35,260 bases of DNA from Bacillota bacterium (lineage in GTDB: Bacteria > Bacillota > Syntrophomonadia > Syntrophomonadales > DTU052), in contig JAKOVY010000027.1 of assembly GCA_029781825.1 (NCBI GenBank), positions 1-35,260 of the forward strand. The letters are read 5' to 3'. Under the pieces are notes generated by a model. It ran no database searches. It was not told the origin of the DNA and saw only the letters and a list, made by a program, of their open reading frames with translations. Made by a program: the position numbers and the translations under genes. Positions 15,355 through 23,914 of this stretch are shown here, in pieces (the stretch's first letter is position 1; each line of letters opens with the position of its first letter).

Positions 15355-16740
15355 GTGGTCATCATGACTGTCAACCCGGCAAACATCCGTAATTTTGAGC
15401 GGTTCGCCAACGCTATGGACGAATTCGGAGGCCTGCTGATAATTGACAATCAGGCCCGGATCGTGTTCATCAGTCCCCGTTTTTCCGAATTCCTTCTGAA
15501 CGTCTCCGCCGAGGAGGCGTTGGGCAAGCCTCTCCCCCAGTTCCTGCCGCAATCGGAGCTCCTTAATGTACTGCAGACCGGCATACCCCAGTACGGTCGG
15601 GTGCTGGTTCGAAACGGGCGAACTATTGTGGTGTCAATGATCCCCCTTGCTGAAAATGGACGGATTGTCGGGGCCATGAAGATTACTATTTTCTCTCGCT
15701 TCGAAGACGCCCGGGAATTTGCCCAGCGCATCCTGGGTACAGACAAGCAACTTGACTACTATAAGGAAGAGGTCAAACGGCTGTGGGGAGCCAAATATTC
15801 TTTTGATTCCATCCGCGGCAACAGCCTGGCGATCATAGAGGCCAAACGGAAGGCCTGGGATATTGCGGCCACACACTCCCCCGTCCTCTTGATCGGTGAT
15901 ACCGGAACCGGCAAGGAGTTGTTTGCCCATGCGATCCACCTGGACAGCCCGTACCGGGACGGGCCGTTTATCACCGTAAACTGTGCCGCAATCCCGGACA
16001 ACTTGGTGGAATCAGAGCTATTTGGCTACGAAGAGGGAGCTTTCACCGGCGCCAGGAGAGGGGGCAAACCGGGAAAGTTTGAATTGGCTCAGAACGGCAC
16101 CATCTTCCTGGATGAGGTGGGTGAATTGCCTCTTAATGTCCAGGCAGTGCTCTTGCGGGTACTCCAGGAGAAGGAGATTGAGCGGGTGGGCGGTACCAGC
16201 CTCATTCCTCTGAACGTCAGGGTGATTTCAGCCACCAACAGGGACCTGGAGAGCAAGGTCAGGCAGGGCAAATTCCGCGAGGATCTGTATTACCGGCTGA
16301 ATGTCTTTTCCGTCCATATTCCCCCCTTGAAAGCCAGAATGGAGGACATACCTGCGCTGGCCCATCACTTTATTTCACGTTTCAACCAGGAAATGGGGAC
16401 CAGCATTACCGGCCTGACCAGCCAGGCAATGCAAATTTTGATGAGTTACCACTGGCCGGGCAATGTCCGCGAACTGAAGAGCACAATTGAACGCGCCTGC
16501 CTGGAGGCGAAGATGGGTCTGATCAGGCCGGAAAATCTTTATTACATCACCGACCGGCTGGGCCGAAACTACGACCATCTGGAGGGTCAAACATTAAAAG
16601 AGGTAACCAGTCAGGCCGAGAAAGCAGCGATCATAAGGGCGTTGGAAATAACCGGGGGCAACAAGAAAATGGCGTGCGAAATGCTGAAAGTAAACCGCAC
16701 CACCTTCTACGCCAAATTGAAGGAATACGGACTGTATTAG
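15355..16740 (+). CDS. PAS-domain sigma-54-dependent transcriptional activator
   Basis: A 461-residue enhancer-binding protein. One PAS sensor domain (about 15-115) is followed by a short coiled segment, an AAA+ sigma-54 interaction domain (about 150-385) with Walker A GDTGTGKE, the sigma-54 contact loop GAFTGA, Walker B GTIFLDEVGEL and the WPGNVREL arginine region, and a Fis-type helix-turn-helix (NKKMACEMLKVNRTTFYAKL). The PAS ligand is unknown. The acyl-CoA synthetase gene starts 56 bp downstream on the same strand, so the two are probably cotranscribed. The start is GTG 15355 or ATG 15364; neither has a strong ribosome site (AAGGA is about 17 bases away). Confidence 0.88.
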   Translation: MVIMTVNPANIRNFERFANAMDEFGGLLIIDNQARIVFISPRFSEFLLNVSAEEALGKPLPQFLPQSELLNVLQTGIPQYGRVLVRNGRTIVVSMIPLAENGRIVGAMKITIFSRFEDAREFAQRILGTDKQLDYYKEEVKRLWGAKYSFDSIRGNSLAIIEAKRKAWDIAATHSPVLLIGDTGTGKELFAHAIHLDSPYRDGPFITVNCAAIPDNLVESELFGYEEGAFTGARRGGKPGKFELAQNGTIFLDEVGELPLNVQAVLLRVLQEKEIERVGGTSLIPLNVRVISATNRDLESKVRQGKFREDLYYRLNVFSVHIPPLKARMEDIPALAHHFISRFNQEMGTSITGLTSQAMQILMSYHWPGNVRELKSTIERACLEAKMGLIRPENLYYITDRLGRNYDHLEGQTLKEVTSQAEKAAIIRALEITGGNKKMACEMLKVNRTTFYAKLKEYGLY

Positions 16741-16796
16741 AAGATTGCACGATTATCAAGAATGCGAGCAGATGCCAACAAACAGGAGGTTCTACT

Positions 16797-18713
16797 TTGG
16801 ATAACATCAATCAAAAATACATCGTAAGACAAACCTTTCCGGCTATGTTCGATAACTCGGTCTTCCGCTTTGGTGACCGCAGGTGCCAGTGGTGGAAAAC
16901 CGGAAACGGGTCCACAGCATCTCTTACCTACGCCGAGGTGGGACGGATTGTGCGCGAGGTTTCGGCGGGATTGATAAGCCTGGCTCTGGATATCGGAGAC
17001 CGCGTGGCTATCATGAGCGGCAACTGTCCCCAGTGGCTGTGGGCTGATCTCGGCATCCTCGGCGCCGGCCTGGTTACCGTCGCTCTGTACCCAACACTAT
17101 CCCAGCGGGAAATGGCAGCTTTGATAAATGACTCCGGCTCCAGGGTTCTGTTTGTCCAAAACCGGGAAAACCTGCAAAAGGCCCTTAACCTCTGGGATGA
17201 GATGCCCACCCTGGAGAAGGTGGTCGTATTCGAGGATGATTTCTTTTCAGATAACCCGCAGGTGATGAGCATGAACCAGCTGAGGGAAGCCGGTACCCTC
17301 TTCCTCGCCCGTCATCCCTTCGCCCACGACCGCTGGCGTTCCCTTGACCTGTTTGACCCAATGACCATCATCTACACCTCAGGTACCACCGGGGAGCAAA
17401 AAGGAGTGGTACATACTCATTACAGCATGAATGCAGCCATGGGCCTGATCATGAAAATAATGCCGCCGGTTTCCGAGGAAGATGTTTTCCTGTCCATACT
17501 GCCTCTGTCTCATTCCTATGAGCGCCAGTGCGGTCAAATGACGGCATTAACGATAGGGGCCACCATCGCTTATTCAGATGGTCCGGGGACCTTCCTCCAT
17601 GACCTGCAGCTTTTCAATCCCACGGTTTTTATGGCCACACCCCGCTATTTTGAGATGATATATAATGCCATCCGGAGTCTATTCAGCGGCCCTGAGGACT
17701 CGGCGCGGTTTGCGGAAGCTCTGGACGTCGGGCTGCAAGTGCTTGAGGCTCGCAGCGACGAGCACGGATTCATTGATATGTCCGAAAGCGTCGATTTTAC
17801 CGCCAGCCTTAGCCCGGAACTGAAAAAGCGGTATCTTGAGGCAGACCGAGAGATTTTCCAAAAGGCAAGAGACCTGCTCGGAAAACGCTACCGTTTCGCC
17901 TTTTCCGCCGCCGGAGGGCTTCCATCGCTGCTTTGCAAAATTCTTTTGGCCATGGGCATCAGGGTGATTGAAGGTTATGGGCTGATTGAAACCTGTAATA
18001 CCGTTACCCTTAACCGGCTGCACCGCATCCTGCCCGGTTCGGTTGGTACTCTTGCGGTTGGAGTCGAGGGCCGGCTGGCAGAAGACGGTGAACTGCTGGT
18101 ACGGGGGGACAACGTTATCAAGGGATACTGGAATAATCCGGAAGCCACCGCCGAGGCCTTCACCGAGGACGGCTTTTTCCGCACCGGTGATATTGTGGAA
18201 GAGCTTGCCGAAGGCTATATCCGAATCATAGACCGCAAAAAAGGTCTCCTGGTGCTGAGCAGCGGCGAGAAGGTTCCGGCAGCCAAACTGGAAAACGCAT
18301 TCTTTTTGAACCCCTATATTGACCAGATATGCGTGTTGGGAGATGATCGTCCTTTTGTCGTTGCCCTGGTGGTTCCCCGCTTCGACGTCTTCGCGGAGCA
18401 GTTCCGAAAGGAAGGCATCCAGTTTGATGAAACCGCCCTGCAGTATGATGCGGACACCGGGGCTTTGATAAAGGTTGGTCCCGATTTTATCGCCCAGGAT
18501 AGCTTGCGCTCCATCATTGAGCAGGAGATTGAAAAGGTCAACCGGAATTTTGAGGACTATGAAGCCATCCGCAAGTATACCATCATCAACCGCCGGTTTG
18601 CCGGGTTGGCCGATGAAGTCACCCCCACCCTGAAACTGAAGCGCAAGGTTATTTACCGTAACTTCGCCGATGAAATCGACAAGCTCTATCAGGAGGAGGG
18701 CGCCTTGTTCTGA
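16797..18713 (+). CDS. Long-chain acyl-CoA synthetase (AMP-forming), paralogue 1
   Basis: A 638-residue cytoplasmic or membrane-associated enzyme that activates fatty acids with ATP and CoA. Adenylation motifs are YTSGTTGEQKG (about 192-202), the A5 motif EGYGLIETCNT (about 392), FFRTGDIVEE, DRKKGLLVLSSGEK, and the C-terminal TLKLKRKVIY with the lysine. The usual YGxTE threonine is Ile here (codon at 17985), unlike its neighbour at 19283 which has YGLTE. The start is TTG 16797 with AGGAGG 7 bases upstream; the frame is open further upstream but overlaps the regulator. It resembles the next gene over its whole length, so the two arose by tandem duplication. Confidence 0.88.
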   Translation: MDNINQKYIVRQTFPAMFDNSVFRFGDRRCQWWKTGNGSTASLTYAEVGRIVREVSAGLISLALDIGDRVAIMSGNCPQWLWADLGILGAGLVTVALYPTLSQREMAALINDSGSRVLFVQNRENLQKALNLWDEMPTLEKVVVFEDDFFSDNPQVMSMNQLREAGTLFLARHPFAHDRWRSLDLFDPMTIIYTSGTTGEQKGVVHTHYSMNAAMGLIMKIMPPVSEEDVFLSILPLSHSYERQCGQMTALTIGATIAYSDGPGTFLHDLQLFNPTVFMATPRYFEMIYNAIRSLFSGPEDSARFAEALDVGLQVLEARSDEHGFIDMSESVDFTASLSPELKKRYLEADREIFQKARDLLGKRYRFAFSAAGGLPSLLCKILLAMGIRVIEGYGLIETCNTVTLNRLHRILPGSVGTLAVGVEGRLAEDGELLVRGDNVIKGYWNNPEATAEAFTEDGFFRTGDIVEELAEGYIRIIDRKKGLLVLSSGEKVPAAKLENAFFLNPYIDQICVLGDDRPFVVALVVPRFDVFAEQFRKEGIQFDETALQYDADTGALIKVGPDFIAQDSLRSIIEQEIEKVNRNFEDYEAIRKYTIINRRFAGLADEVTPTLKLKRKVIYRNFADEIDKLYQEEGALF

Positions 18714-18830
18714 TGCTGCAACCAACATGAACTGCCGGCTTGCTTCAGACGATCGTCCTTTGATATACAGACTTTCACGGCTGCGAATTTTCGCTGAAAC
18801 AATCTCTTTTTCCGACGCCGATGGGTACCT

Positions 18831-18943
18831 CTTGGCTTCCAGCTATATTACCAACCAACGGCTTTGGCTGCGACTTCGGGAGATGATCCCGGATATTCCT
18901 TGGCTTCCAACTCCATTACCCAATCAACCCGTGGGCGCAGACC
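18831..18943. repeat. Imperfect direct repeat pair, offset 68 bp
   Basis: CTTGGCTTCC at 18831 recurs at 18899, followed by about 30 partly matching bases (ATTACC, CAAC, GAC in register). On the reverse strand the copies contain TTGATTGGGTA and GTTGGTTGG, as in the pair at 7334-7430. Between the two synthetase genes (18714-19282) no gene is visible. Confidence 0.5.
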
Positions 18944-19092
18944 AAAACCCCGGGATGATGATGCTTTGCTTCCGACCGATGCCCGTCGCCAATAACACAC
19001 GGACTTGACCCGAAACCTAACACGGTTTTGTAAACATTCTTAACACAATATCACCGAATCCCGCTCTTGCCGAGCCGCAATAATCCGGGTAT

Positions 19093-19135
19093 TGGCAGCA
19101 ATTTGCCCTTTCCAGTGTAAGTATTTTATACACTG
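19093..19135 (+). promoter_or_regulatory. Promoter region of acyl-CoA synthetase paralogue 2
   Basis: Two overlapping signals. TTGGCAGCAATTTGCC (19093-19107) looks like the -24/-12 promoters found at 26365 and 30396, but GG and GC are 9 instead of 10 bp apart. TTGCCC (19103-19108), 17 bp, TTATAC (19126-19131) is a plausible sigma-A promoter. CAGTGTA/TACACTG (19113-19119 with 19129-19135) is a perfect inverted repeat over its -10 region, probably an operator. Confidence 0.45.
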
Positions 19136-19282
19136 CGGTTGCTTAACAGCCAGCTCTTAACCCCGCTTCCTCCCGCCAAATCATCATTTTTAAATCTGGC
19201 ACAATTTTTGCAATTGTCTTTCATTAGCGACCTCCGGCTTGTTCATCGCCGGGGTTCCAGTAAGATGAGGGGGGTTTTAGTT

Positions 19283-21193
19283 TTGCGCGAAAGATGGTAC
19301 ATCACTTTACAGACGTTTCCCAAGATGTTTCATGACAGCGTCATCAGGTTTGGCGATTGCAGGTGCCAGTGGTGGAAGACCGGTCCCGATACCACAGCCT
19401 CGCTTACCTATGCCGAGGTCGGCCGCATCGTTAAGGAGCTTGGTTCCGGCCTGATGAAACTGGGAGTTCAAAAACAGGATCGCATTGCGATCATGTCCCA
19501 CAACTGTCCCCAGTGGTTGTGGGCGGATTTCTCAATCCTCAATATCGGGGGCATTACCGTTACCATTTATCCTACTCTGTCCCAACGGGAAATGGTCTTT
19601 ATCATCAATGATTCAGGTTCCAGGATGCTGTATGTGCAGGATGAGGCCAATCTAAAGAAGGCCCTGGATGCCTGGGATCAAATGCCCAGCCTGGAACGGG
19701 TTATAATGATGAGGGATGATTTCCCCACTGACGATCCTCGGGTGATGAACCTCTCACAAATCCGCAAACTGGGGGTTAAGGCCCTGGTGGAGGAACCCTA
19801 CGCTTATGAGCGTCGCTGGCGGGAAGTTGACATCTTCGACAAGATGACCATAGTCTACACTTCAGGTACCACCGGTCAGCCGAAAGGTGCGGTTCATACC
19901 CACCACAGCATGAGCTCTGCCAGTGCCCTGGACATGAAGATGTTGCCGGTGATTTCGGAGGATGATGTTTTCCTCTCCTTCCTGCCCATCTCCCACACCT
20001 ATGAGAGACAATGCGGACAGATGATCGCCCTGGCAGTAGGTGCTACCTACGCCTATGCGCAGAGTACGGCTACCGTGGTTCAGGATATTGCGACCTTTAA
20101 GCCGACGATATTCATGTCCGTGCCCCGCATTTACGAGCGCATCTTCATGGCCATCCGTGAAGCCTATTCCGCCACCCCCCAGTCCAAAGAAGCCTTCGAG
20201 AACGCTCTTAAGGTGGGCCTGGCGGTCACCGAAGCCCGGGCGGATGAAAACGGATTTATCGATATGTCCGAAGGTATAGACTTTACCGAAGGCCTTAGCC
20301 CGGAATTAAAGCAAAAGTACCTGGAAGCCGACGCCCTTGTATTCAGCAAGGTGCGCCAGCTATTGGGCGGCAGATACCGATTCGCCTTTTCCGCAGCCGG
20401 CTCACTCCCGGCCGATCTGTGCAAGATCTTCATGGCCATGGGCATCCGGATAATTGAAGGATACGGGCTTACCGAAACCTGCAACACCACAAACCTCAAC
20501 CGCATAAATAAAATCCTGCCCGGCTCCATTGGTCCCCTGGCCGTTAACGTTGAGGGCAGGATTGCTGAGGATGGCGAATGGCTGGTACGCGGGGACAACG
20601 TGATCAAGGAGTACTGGAACAATCCGGAGGCCACCCGCGAGGCCTTTACCGAGGATGGGTTCTTCAAAACCGGCGATATCGTCGAGGAGCTGGCCGACGG
20701 CTATATCAGGATTGTTGACCGTAAAAAGGCTATTATAGTCCTGGATACCGGTAAAAACGTGCCTGCCGCCAAGGTAGAAAACCAGTTCTCGCTCAGCAAA
20801 TACGTAGACCAGGTCTGCGCTGTCGGGGATGACCGTCCGTTCCTGGGAGCCCTGGTAGTACCCAACTTTGACGCCTTTATCGCCTATTTCGAGCAGAACG
20901 GCATTGCCTACGACAAATCGGCACTCCAATTTGTGGGAGAAGGGGCCCAGCGGATGTGTGTTAAAGTGGGACCTGATTTCCTAGCCAACGAACAACTGCG
21001 GGCGATTGTGGATGAGGAGATACAGGCCGCCAATAAAAACCTGGAGGACTTTGAGACTATTAAGAAATATGTGATCGTGACCCGCAGATTCCTGGAGAGC
21101 GAGGACGAAGTAACGCCCACTCTGAAACTGAAACGGCGGGTAATAGCACAACATTTTGCCGACGAGATAGAACAGATCTATGCCAGGGGATAG
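19283..21193 (+). CDS. Long-chain acyl-CoA synthetase (AMP-forming), paralogue 2
   Basis: A 636-residue enzyme closely similar to the preceding synthetase; for example, both share CQWWKTG, ASLTYAEVGRIV, the insert with GFIDMSE and SPELK. Motifs are YTSGTTGQPKG (about 191-201), EGYGLTETCNT (canonical), FFKTGDIVEE, DRKKAIIVLDTGK and TLKLKRRVIA. I chose TTG 19283 because it has GAGGGGGG 8 bases upstream and aligns with the TTG start of paralogue 1; an in-frame ATG at 19265 would overlap that ribosome site. It is separated from paralogue 1 by 570 bp with its own promoter signals and followed by a strong terminator. Confidence 0.89.
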   Translation: MRERWYITLQTFPKMFHDSVIRFGDCRCQWWKTGPDTTASLTYAEVGRIVKELGSGLMKLGVQKQDRIAIMSHNCPQWLWADFSILNIGGITVTIYPTLSQREMVFIINDSGSRMLYVQDEANLKKALDAWDQMPSLERVIMMRDDFPTDDPRVMNLSQIRKLGVKALVEEPYAYERRWREVDIFDKMTIVYTSGTTGQPKGAVHTHHSMSSASALDMKMLPVISEDDVFLSFLPISHTYERQCGQMIALAVGATYAYAQSTATVVQDIATFKPTIFMSVPRIYERIFMAIREAYSATPQSKEAFENALKVGLAVTEARADENGFIDMSEGIDFTEGLSPELKQKYLEADALVFSKVRQLLGGRYRFAFSAAGSLPADLCKIFMAMGIRIIEGYGLTETCNTTNLNRINKILPGSIGPLAVNVEGRIAEDGEWLVRGDNVIKEYWNNPEATREAFTEDGFFKTGDIVEELADGYIRIVDRKKAIIVLDTGKNVPAAKVENQFSLSKYVDQVCAVGDDRPFLGALVVPNFDAFIAYFEQNGIAYDKSALQFVGEGAQRMCVKVGPDFLANEQLRAIVDEEIQAANKNLEDFETIKKYVIVTRRFLESEDEVTPTLKLKRRVIAQHFADEIEQIYARG

Positions 21194-21238
21194 ACTCGGC
21201 GGAATAGCAGCTGATCGGTAACAATCCAAAAAATTGGT

Positions 21239-21275
21239 AAGACCGCAGGTTCGTCTGCGGTCTTATATCTTATTT
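21239..21275 (+). terminator. Intrinsic terminator of acyl-CoA synthetase paralogue 2
   Basis: AAGACCGCAG (21239-21248), loop GTTCGT, CTGCGGTCTT (21255-21264): a perfect 10-bp stem followed by ATATCTTATTT. Confidence 0.85.
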
Positions 21276-21395
21276 CATCAAGTGGCAAAAGTGCGGCAGA
21301 TCAGATTCATCAGTTTACACGCTGTTTCCAATCCTTTCACCAATGGTGGTTCATAAACATATAGTTAATTAACAATTCAGCATGGAGATGATACC

Positions 21396-21980
21396 TTGAA
21401 TAATGATTACAGGTTTACGGGCGCGAAGTACGCAATAAAAAAATGGCAAGTCCCACCGCCGCCGGCACAATGTGACGGCCATTATTATCAAGTAAAAGCC
21501 GGAGATACGCTCACACGTATTTCGCGCAAATTTCGAGTTACAGTAAACGATATTCTTGCCGCCAATCCACAGATTACAAACGAAGATGTTATCTACATAG
21601 GGCAAGTAATATGTATCCCCCGCGGGACTCCCAAACCCATACCCGATTGCGATCTTCGGGTCCTGACACTAACCCTTCTAACGGAGGATGGCCAGCCGTT
21701 GCCCGTAGTTAATGGAGCTGTCCAGCTTAATGCCCGGGTAATTGTTCGGGCAACCTTTAATCGTCCCGTTTCCCGAGCCTTCTTTTTCCTTGAACCTACC
21801 GGCACTGAAACTTGTGAGCTTGCCAGCCTTATCGGCACTGATTGTCCCAGTGCAGTGACGGGCGTTGCGGAGATCCTCTGGCAGGTTCCGCCGGGTACTC
21901 TGGGTCGTGTCTTTACAGTCGCCTGTATCGATAGCTGCTGTGCGAAATCCGGTGAGGTTCTGGTTGTCCGAAATACTTAA
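21396..21980 (+). CDS. LysM-domain protein with Cys-containing C-terminal domain
   Basis: A 194-residue protein. A LysM domain occupies about 28-75 (YYQVKAGDTLTRISRKFRVT, then NDILAANPQI and YIGQVICIP), which binds peptidoglycan or related glycans. The C-terminal part (about 83-194) is beta-rich in appearance, with LNARVIVRATFNRPVSRAFF and several cysteines (CELASLIGTDC, CIDSCC). No clear signal peptide or membrane helix is seen, so export is uncertain; spore-coat or envelope association is possible, since such LysM proteins occur in spore formers. The start is TTG 21396 with a GGAGATGA site about 7 bases upstream. It is a single gene behind a terminator. Confidence 0.75.
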   Translation: MNNDYRFTGAKYAIKKWQVPPPPAQCDGHYYQVKAGDTLTRISRKFRVTVNDILAANPQITNEDVIYIGQVICIPRGTPKPIPDCDLRVLTLTLLTEDGQPLPVVNGAVQLNARVIVRATFNRPVSRAFFFLEPTGTETCELASLIGTDCPSAVTGVAEILWQVPPGTLGRVFTVACIDSCCAKSGEVLVVRNT

Positions 21981-22052
21981 CAGCTGAAAAAGTGACTGTT
22001 AGTCATCCTCCTTAATCCGGAATAGATCATTTCAGGTTCTGTTTGGAGAGCG

Positions 22053-22133
22053 GCGGTCGGCGAGAGCAGACACAGCATTGAAGCCCAAAAAAAGGAATTA
22101 AGCGGTCGGCGTAGTAACTAAGTAGTTAATTCC
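22053..22133. promoter_or_regulatory. Inverted and direct repeats before the 22149 gene
   Basis: GGAATTAA (22094-22101) and TTAATTCC (22126-22133) are perfect complements around a 24-base loop just before the ribosome site. GCGGTCGGCG occurs at 22053-22062 and again at 22102-22111. The function is unknown: an operator or a leader hairpin. Confidence 0.4.
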
Positions 22134-22148
22134 GCAGGAGGTAGGATC

Positions 22149-22550
22149 ATGAAACTACAAGAGCTGTACGAGTTTTGTACCGAATGGCTTCAGTCATGGA
22201 CGGGAAACAACCCGGAAAAGCTGATTGACTATTATTCCCGGGATGCTTTCTACTCCGACCCGGCCAATAAAAGCGGGTTAAAAGGCTATGAAGAGCTGAT
22301 GGCGTATTTTAGGAAACTGCTGGCCGCCAACCCTGATTGGAAGTGGGAGGCAGTCGAGATCTTTCCCACCGAAAAAGGGTTCACGCTGAAATGGAAAGCT
22401 ACCATCCCCATAGGTTCGGAACAGGTAATTGAATACGGGCTGGATATCGTTGAGCTTGAAAACGGGAAAATAACACGCAATGAAGTCTATTTTGATCGGT
22501 CGGCATTAATGGCAGTTTTGAATAGCCGCAGACAAAAGGGTCAAGGTTAG
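22149..22550 (+). CDS. NTF2-like (SnoaL-type) protein
   Basis: A 133-residue small alpha+beta protein. The helix start, FCTEWLQSWTGNNPEKLIDY, then YSRDAFYSDP, GYEELMAYFRKLLAANPDWK and the closing beta strands (GFTLKWKATIP, GLDIVELENGKITRNEVYFD) match the NTF2-like/SnoaL fold. This fold includes isomerases, dehydratases and ligand-binding proteins. No specific activity can be assigned. AGGAGGTAGG precedes the ATG at good distance. No operon partner is evident; the downstream gene is on the opposite strand. Confidence 0.78.
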   Translation: MKLQELYEFCTEWLQSWTGNNPEKLIDYYSRDAFYSDPANKSGLKGYEELMAYFRKLLAANPDWKWEAVEIFPTEKGFTLKWKATIPIGSEQVIEYGLDIVELENGKITRNEVYFDRSALMAVLNSRRQKGQG

Positions 22551-22553
22551 GGA

Positions 22554-22656
22554 CTTGCGGATGCTGCTTATATAATACCGTGTACGGCGGTGCATGGTCT
22601 GCTATGACGTCTTTTATTATCTTGCGATGCTGCTTATATGCTGCCGTGTACAGGAG
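22554..22656. repeat. Imperfect direct repeat pair, offset about 66 bp
   Basis: CTTGCG(G)ATGCTGCTTATAT at 22554 recurs at 22621, followed by CCGTGTAC in both copies. About 30 of 36 bases match with one single-base gap. It lies in the gap between the convergent 22149 and 22716 genes. Confidence 0.7.
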
Positions 22657-22715
22657 ATTAATCCATAATGCGCAGTTGGTCGCCTTATACGTTTATACGT
22701 ATTGCAGCCTTTGCA

Positions 22716-23201
22716 TTACCGCCCTTTCGCCAGTTCAGCCAGCGTGTCCCCGGTAAGCCGGTAAACAGTCCAGTCCTCCATCGGTTCCGCTCCCAGCGAA
22801 AGGTAGAAGTCAATGCTGGGCTGGTTCCAATCCAGGCACCACCATTCCAGGCGACCGCAGCCCCGCTCAATCGTTATCTGCGCCAGTTTCCGGAAAAATG
22901 CCTTGCCATAGCCGCGACCGCGATATTCCGGCCTCACATACAAATCCTCCAGGTAAATCCCGGCGCGGCCGAGGAAGGTGGAAAAGTTGTGGAAGAACAG
23001 CGCATACCCAACCGGTTGACCGCCATACTCTCCTATCAGGACTTCGGCTTTCTTTTTGACAAACAGCCATTCCGTGAGAATCTCTTCAGTGGCCACCACC
23101 TCGTGCAACAGCCCTTCATACTCTGCCAGTTCCCTGATTAGCTGCAGAATCAGAGGAACGTCTTTTTCACTGGCAAAACGCAACTCAAATTGATTGTCCA
23201 T
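22716..23201 (-). CDS. GNAT-family N-acetyltransferase (diamine/thialysine type)
   Basis: A 161-residue acetyl-CoA-dependent acetyltransferase. It starts LRFASEKDVPLILQLIRELA. The acetyl-CoA-binding loop is LEDLYVRPEYRGRGYGKAFF (about 84-103), and the substrate region is RLEWWCLDWNQPSIDFYLSL. It closely resembles spermidine/spermine and thialysine acetyltransferases (LEDLyV.p..RG.G.G, W.vLdwN.pai.fY), so polyamines or lysine analogues are likely acceptors, by inference. GGGGAGA precedes the ATG on the minus strand. It appears to be a single gene. Confidence 0.87.
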   Translation of the reverse strand: MDNQFELRFASEKDVPLILQLIRELAEYEGLLHEVVATEEILTEWLFVKKKAEVLIGEYGGQPVGYALFFHNFSTFLGRAGIYLEDLYVRPEYRGRGYGKAFFRKLAQITIERGCGRLEWWCLDWNQPSIDFYLSLGAEPMEDWTVYRLTGDTLAELAKGR

Positions 23202-23336
23202 GGTTTCTCCCCGCCAATTGCTTTATTGCCCGGACCTTCCCCAAAAGATCATCCGCCAGCTTTGATCACTGACAGTTTATCACAGCGTGTTCCCGGCGGA
23301 TTCTTCCCGGAATAACTTCGTATGGTGTCCCCGAAA

Positions 23337-23615
23337 TCATTTTATGCCATGTGACTTCAACAAACCTAAAATATAGCTGTCGGTAAGCTTCTTGCCCATC
23401 AATTCCTTGTATCGATACGACTTTTCCTTGCCCTCATCGCGAAGCATTTGCAGCTGTTTCGGAATCTCTGTCTGGCTTGCCATCAGTTGTTCAACGAAAT
23501 CCTCGAATTTGCCCAACCGGTTGATGGCTTCTCCGGTATACCCCTCCGAACCGGGAACAACTTTGGTCTCATCAACAACATAACCGCCATTCAGAGGTCT
23601 TGTCAGCCTTTCCAT
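23337..23615 (-). CDS. Small hypothetical protein
   Basis: A 92-residue soluble protein of unknown function. It starts MERLTRPLNGGYVVDETK, contains EAINRLGKFEDFVEQLM and ends in a basic, Lys-rich helical part (MGKKLTDSYILGLLKSHGIK). The N-terminal ERLT..NG...D....I.RLG.FED pattern reminds me of small phage or clostridial hypothetical proteins, but no domain can be named. I chose the ATG at 23615 because GGAAGGAGA stands about 5 bases upstream; a longer frame from 23642 has no such site. Confidence 0.65.
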   Translation of the reverse strand: MERLTRPLNGGYVVDETKVVPGSEGYTGEAINRLGKFEDFVEQLMASQTEIPKQLQMLRDEGKEKSYRYKELMGKKLTDSYILGLLKSHGIK

Positions 23616-23705
23616 GGAATCTCCTTCCATCCTGGTTTTCAATAGTTATTATAGCCCAATGCGAAAACGCATTTATTGAATTTTGATAACCGGTTGTGCC
23701 GGTCG

Positions 23706-23798
23706 CGTGCGGGCCGGCGGGAAGCAAAGAGGGTGAACAGTCAAAGGCAGCCGGATCGCAGGTTGGCGGAGTGCAAAAGAATTTGAACAGTTCAGGGT
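23706..23798. repeat. Imperfect direct repeat pair, offset about 50 bp
   Basis: The segment at 23706-23748 (GGCGGGAAGCAAAGA then TGAACAGTCAAAGG) resembles the one at 23757-23798 (GGCGGAGTGCAAAAGA then TGAACAGTTCAGG). The spacing differs from the 65-68 bp pairs. No gene is seen between 23616 and 23914. Confidence 0.45.
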
Positions 23799-23850
23799 GG
23801 TCTGATTACTGTCTTACTTTTCTCCGGGTTGATCGTTAGCCTCCGCCAAG

Positions 23851-23902
23851 CAAAAACAGAAGGGGCTCTTTTTGTTTGGTTGGGAACGGAAAAAGAACGC
23901 CC
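23851..23902 (-). terminator. Terminator of sigma-54 activator 1
   Basis: On the minus strand GGGC-gt-TCTTTTT (23902-23890) pairs with AAAAAGAGCCC (23873-23863); then CTTCTGTTTTTG follows. It is an imperfect but long stem with a T-run, just behind the stop of the 23915 gene. Confidence 0.5.
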
Positions 23903-23914
23903 TGTTTGTAACCT

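Noticed and set aside
16674-16796. Upstream extension of synthetase paralogue 1 into the regulator gene
   Set aside because: The frame is open but overlaps the regulator's HTH codons; TTG 16797 has an AGGAGG site and matches the start of the paralogue.
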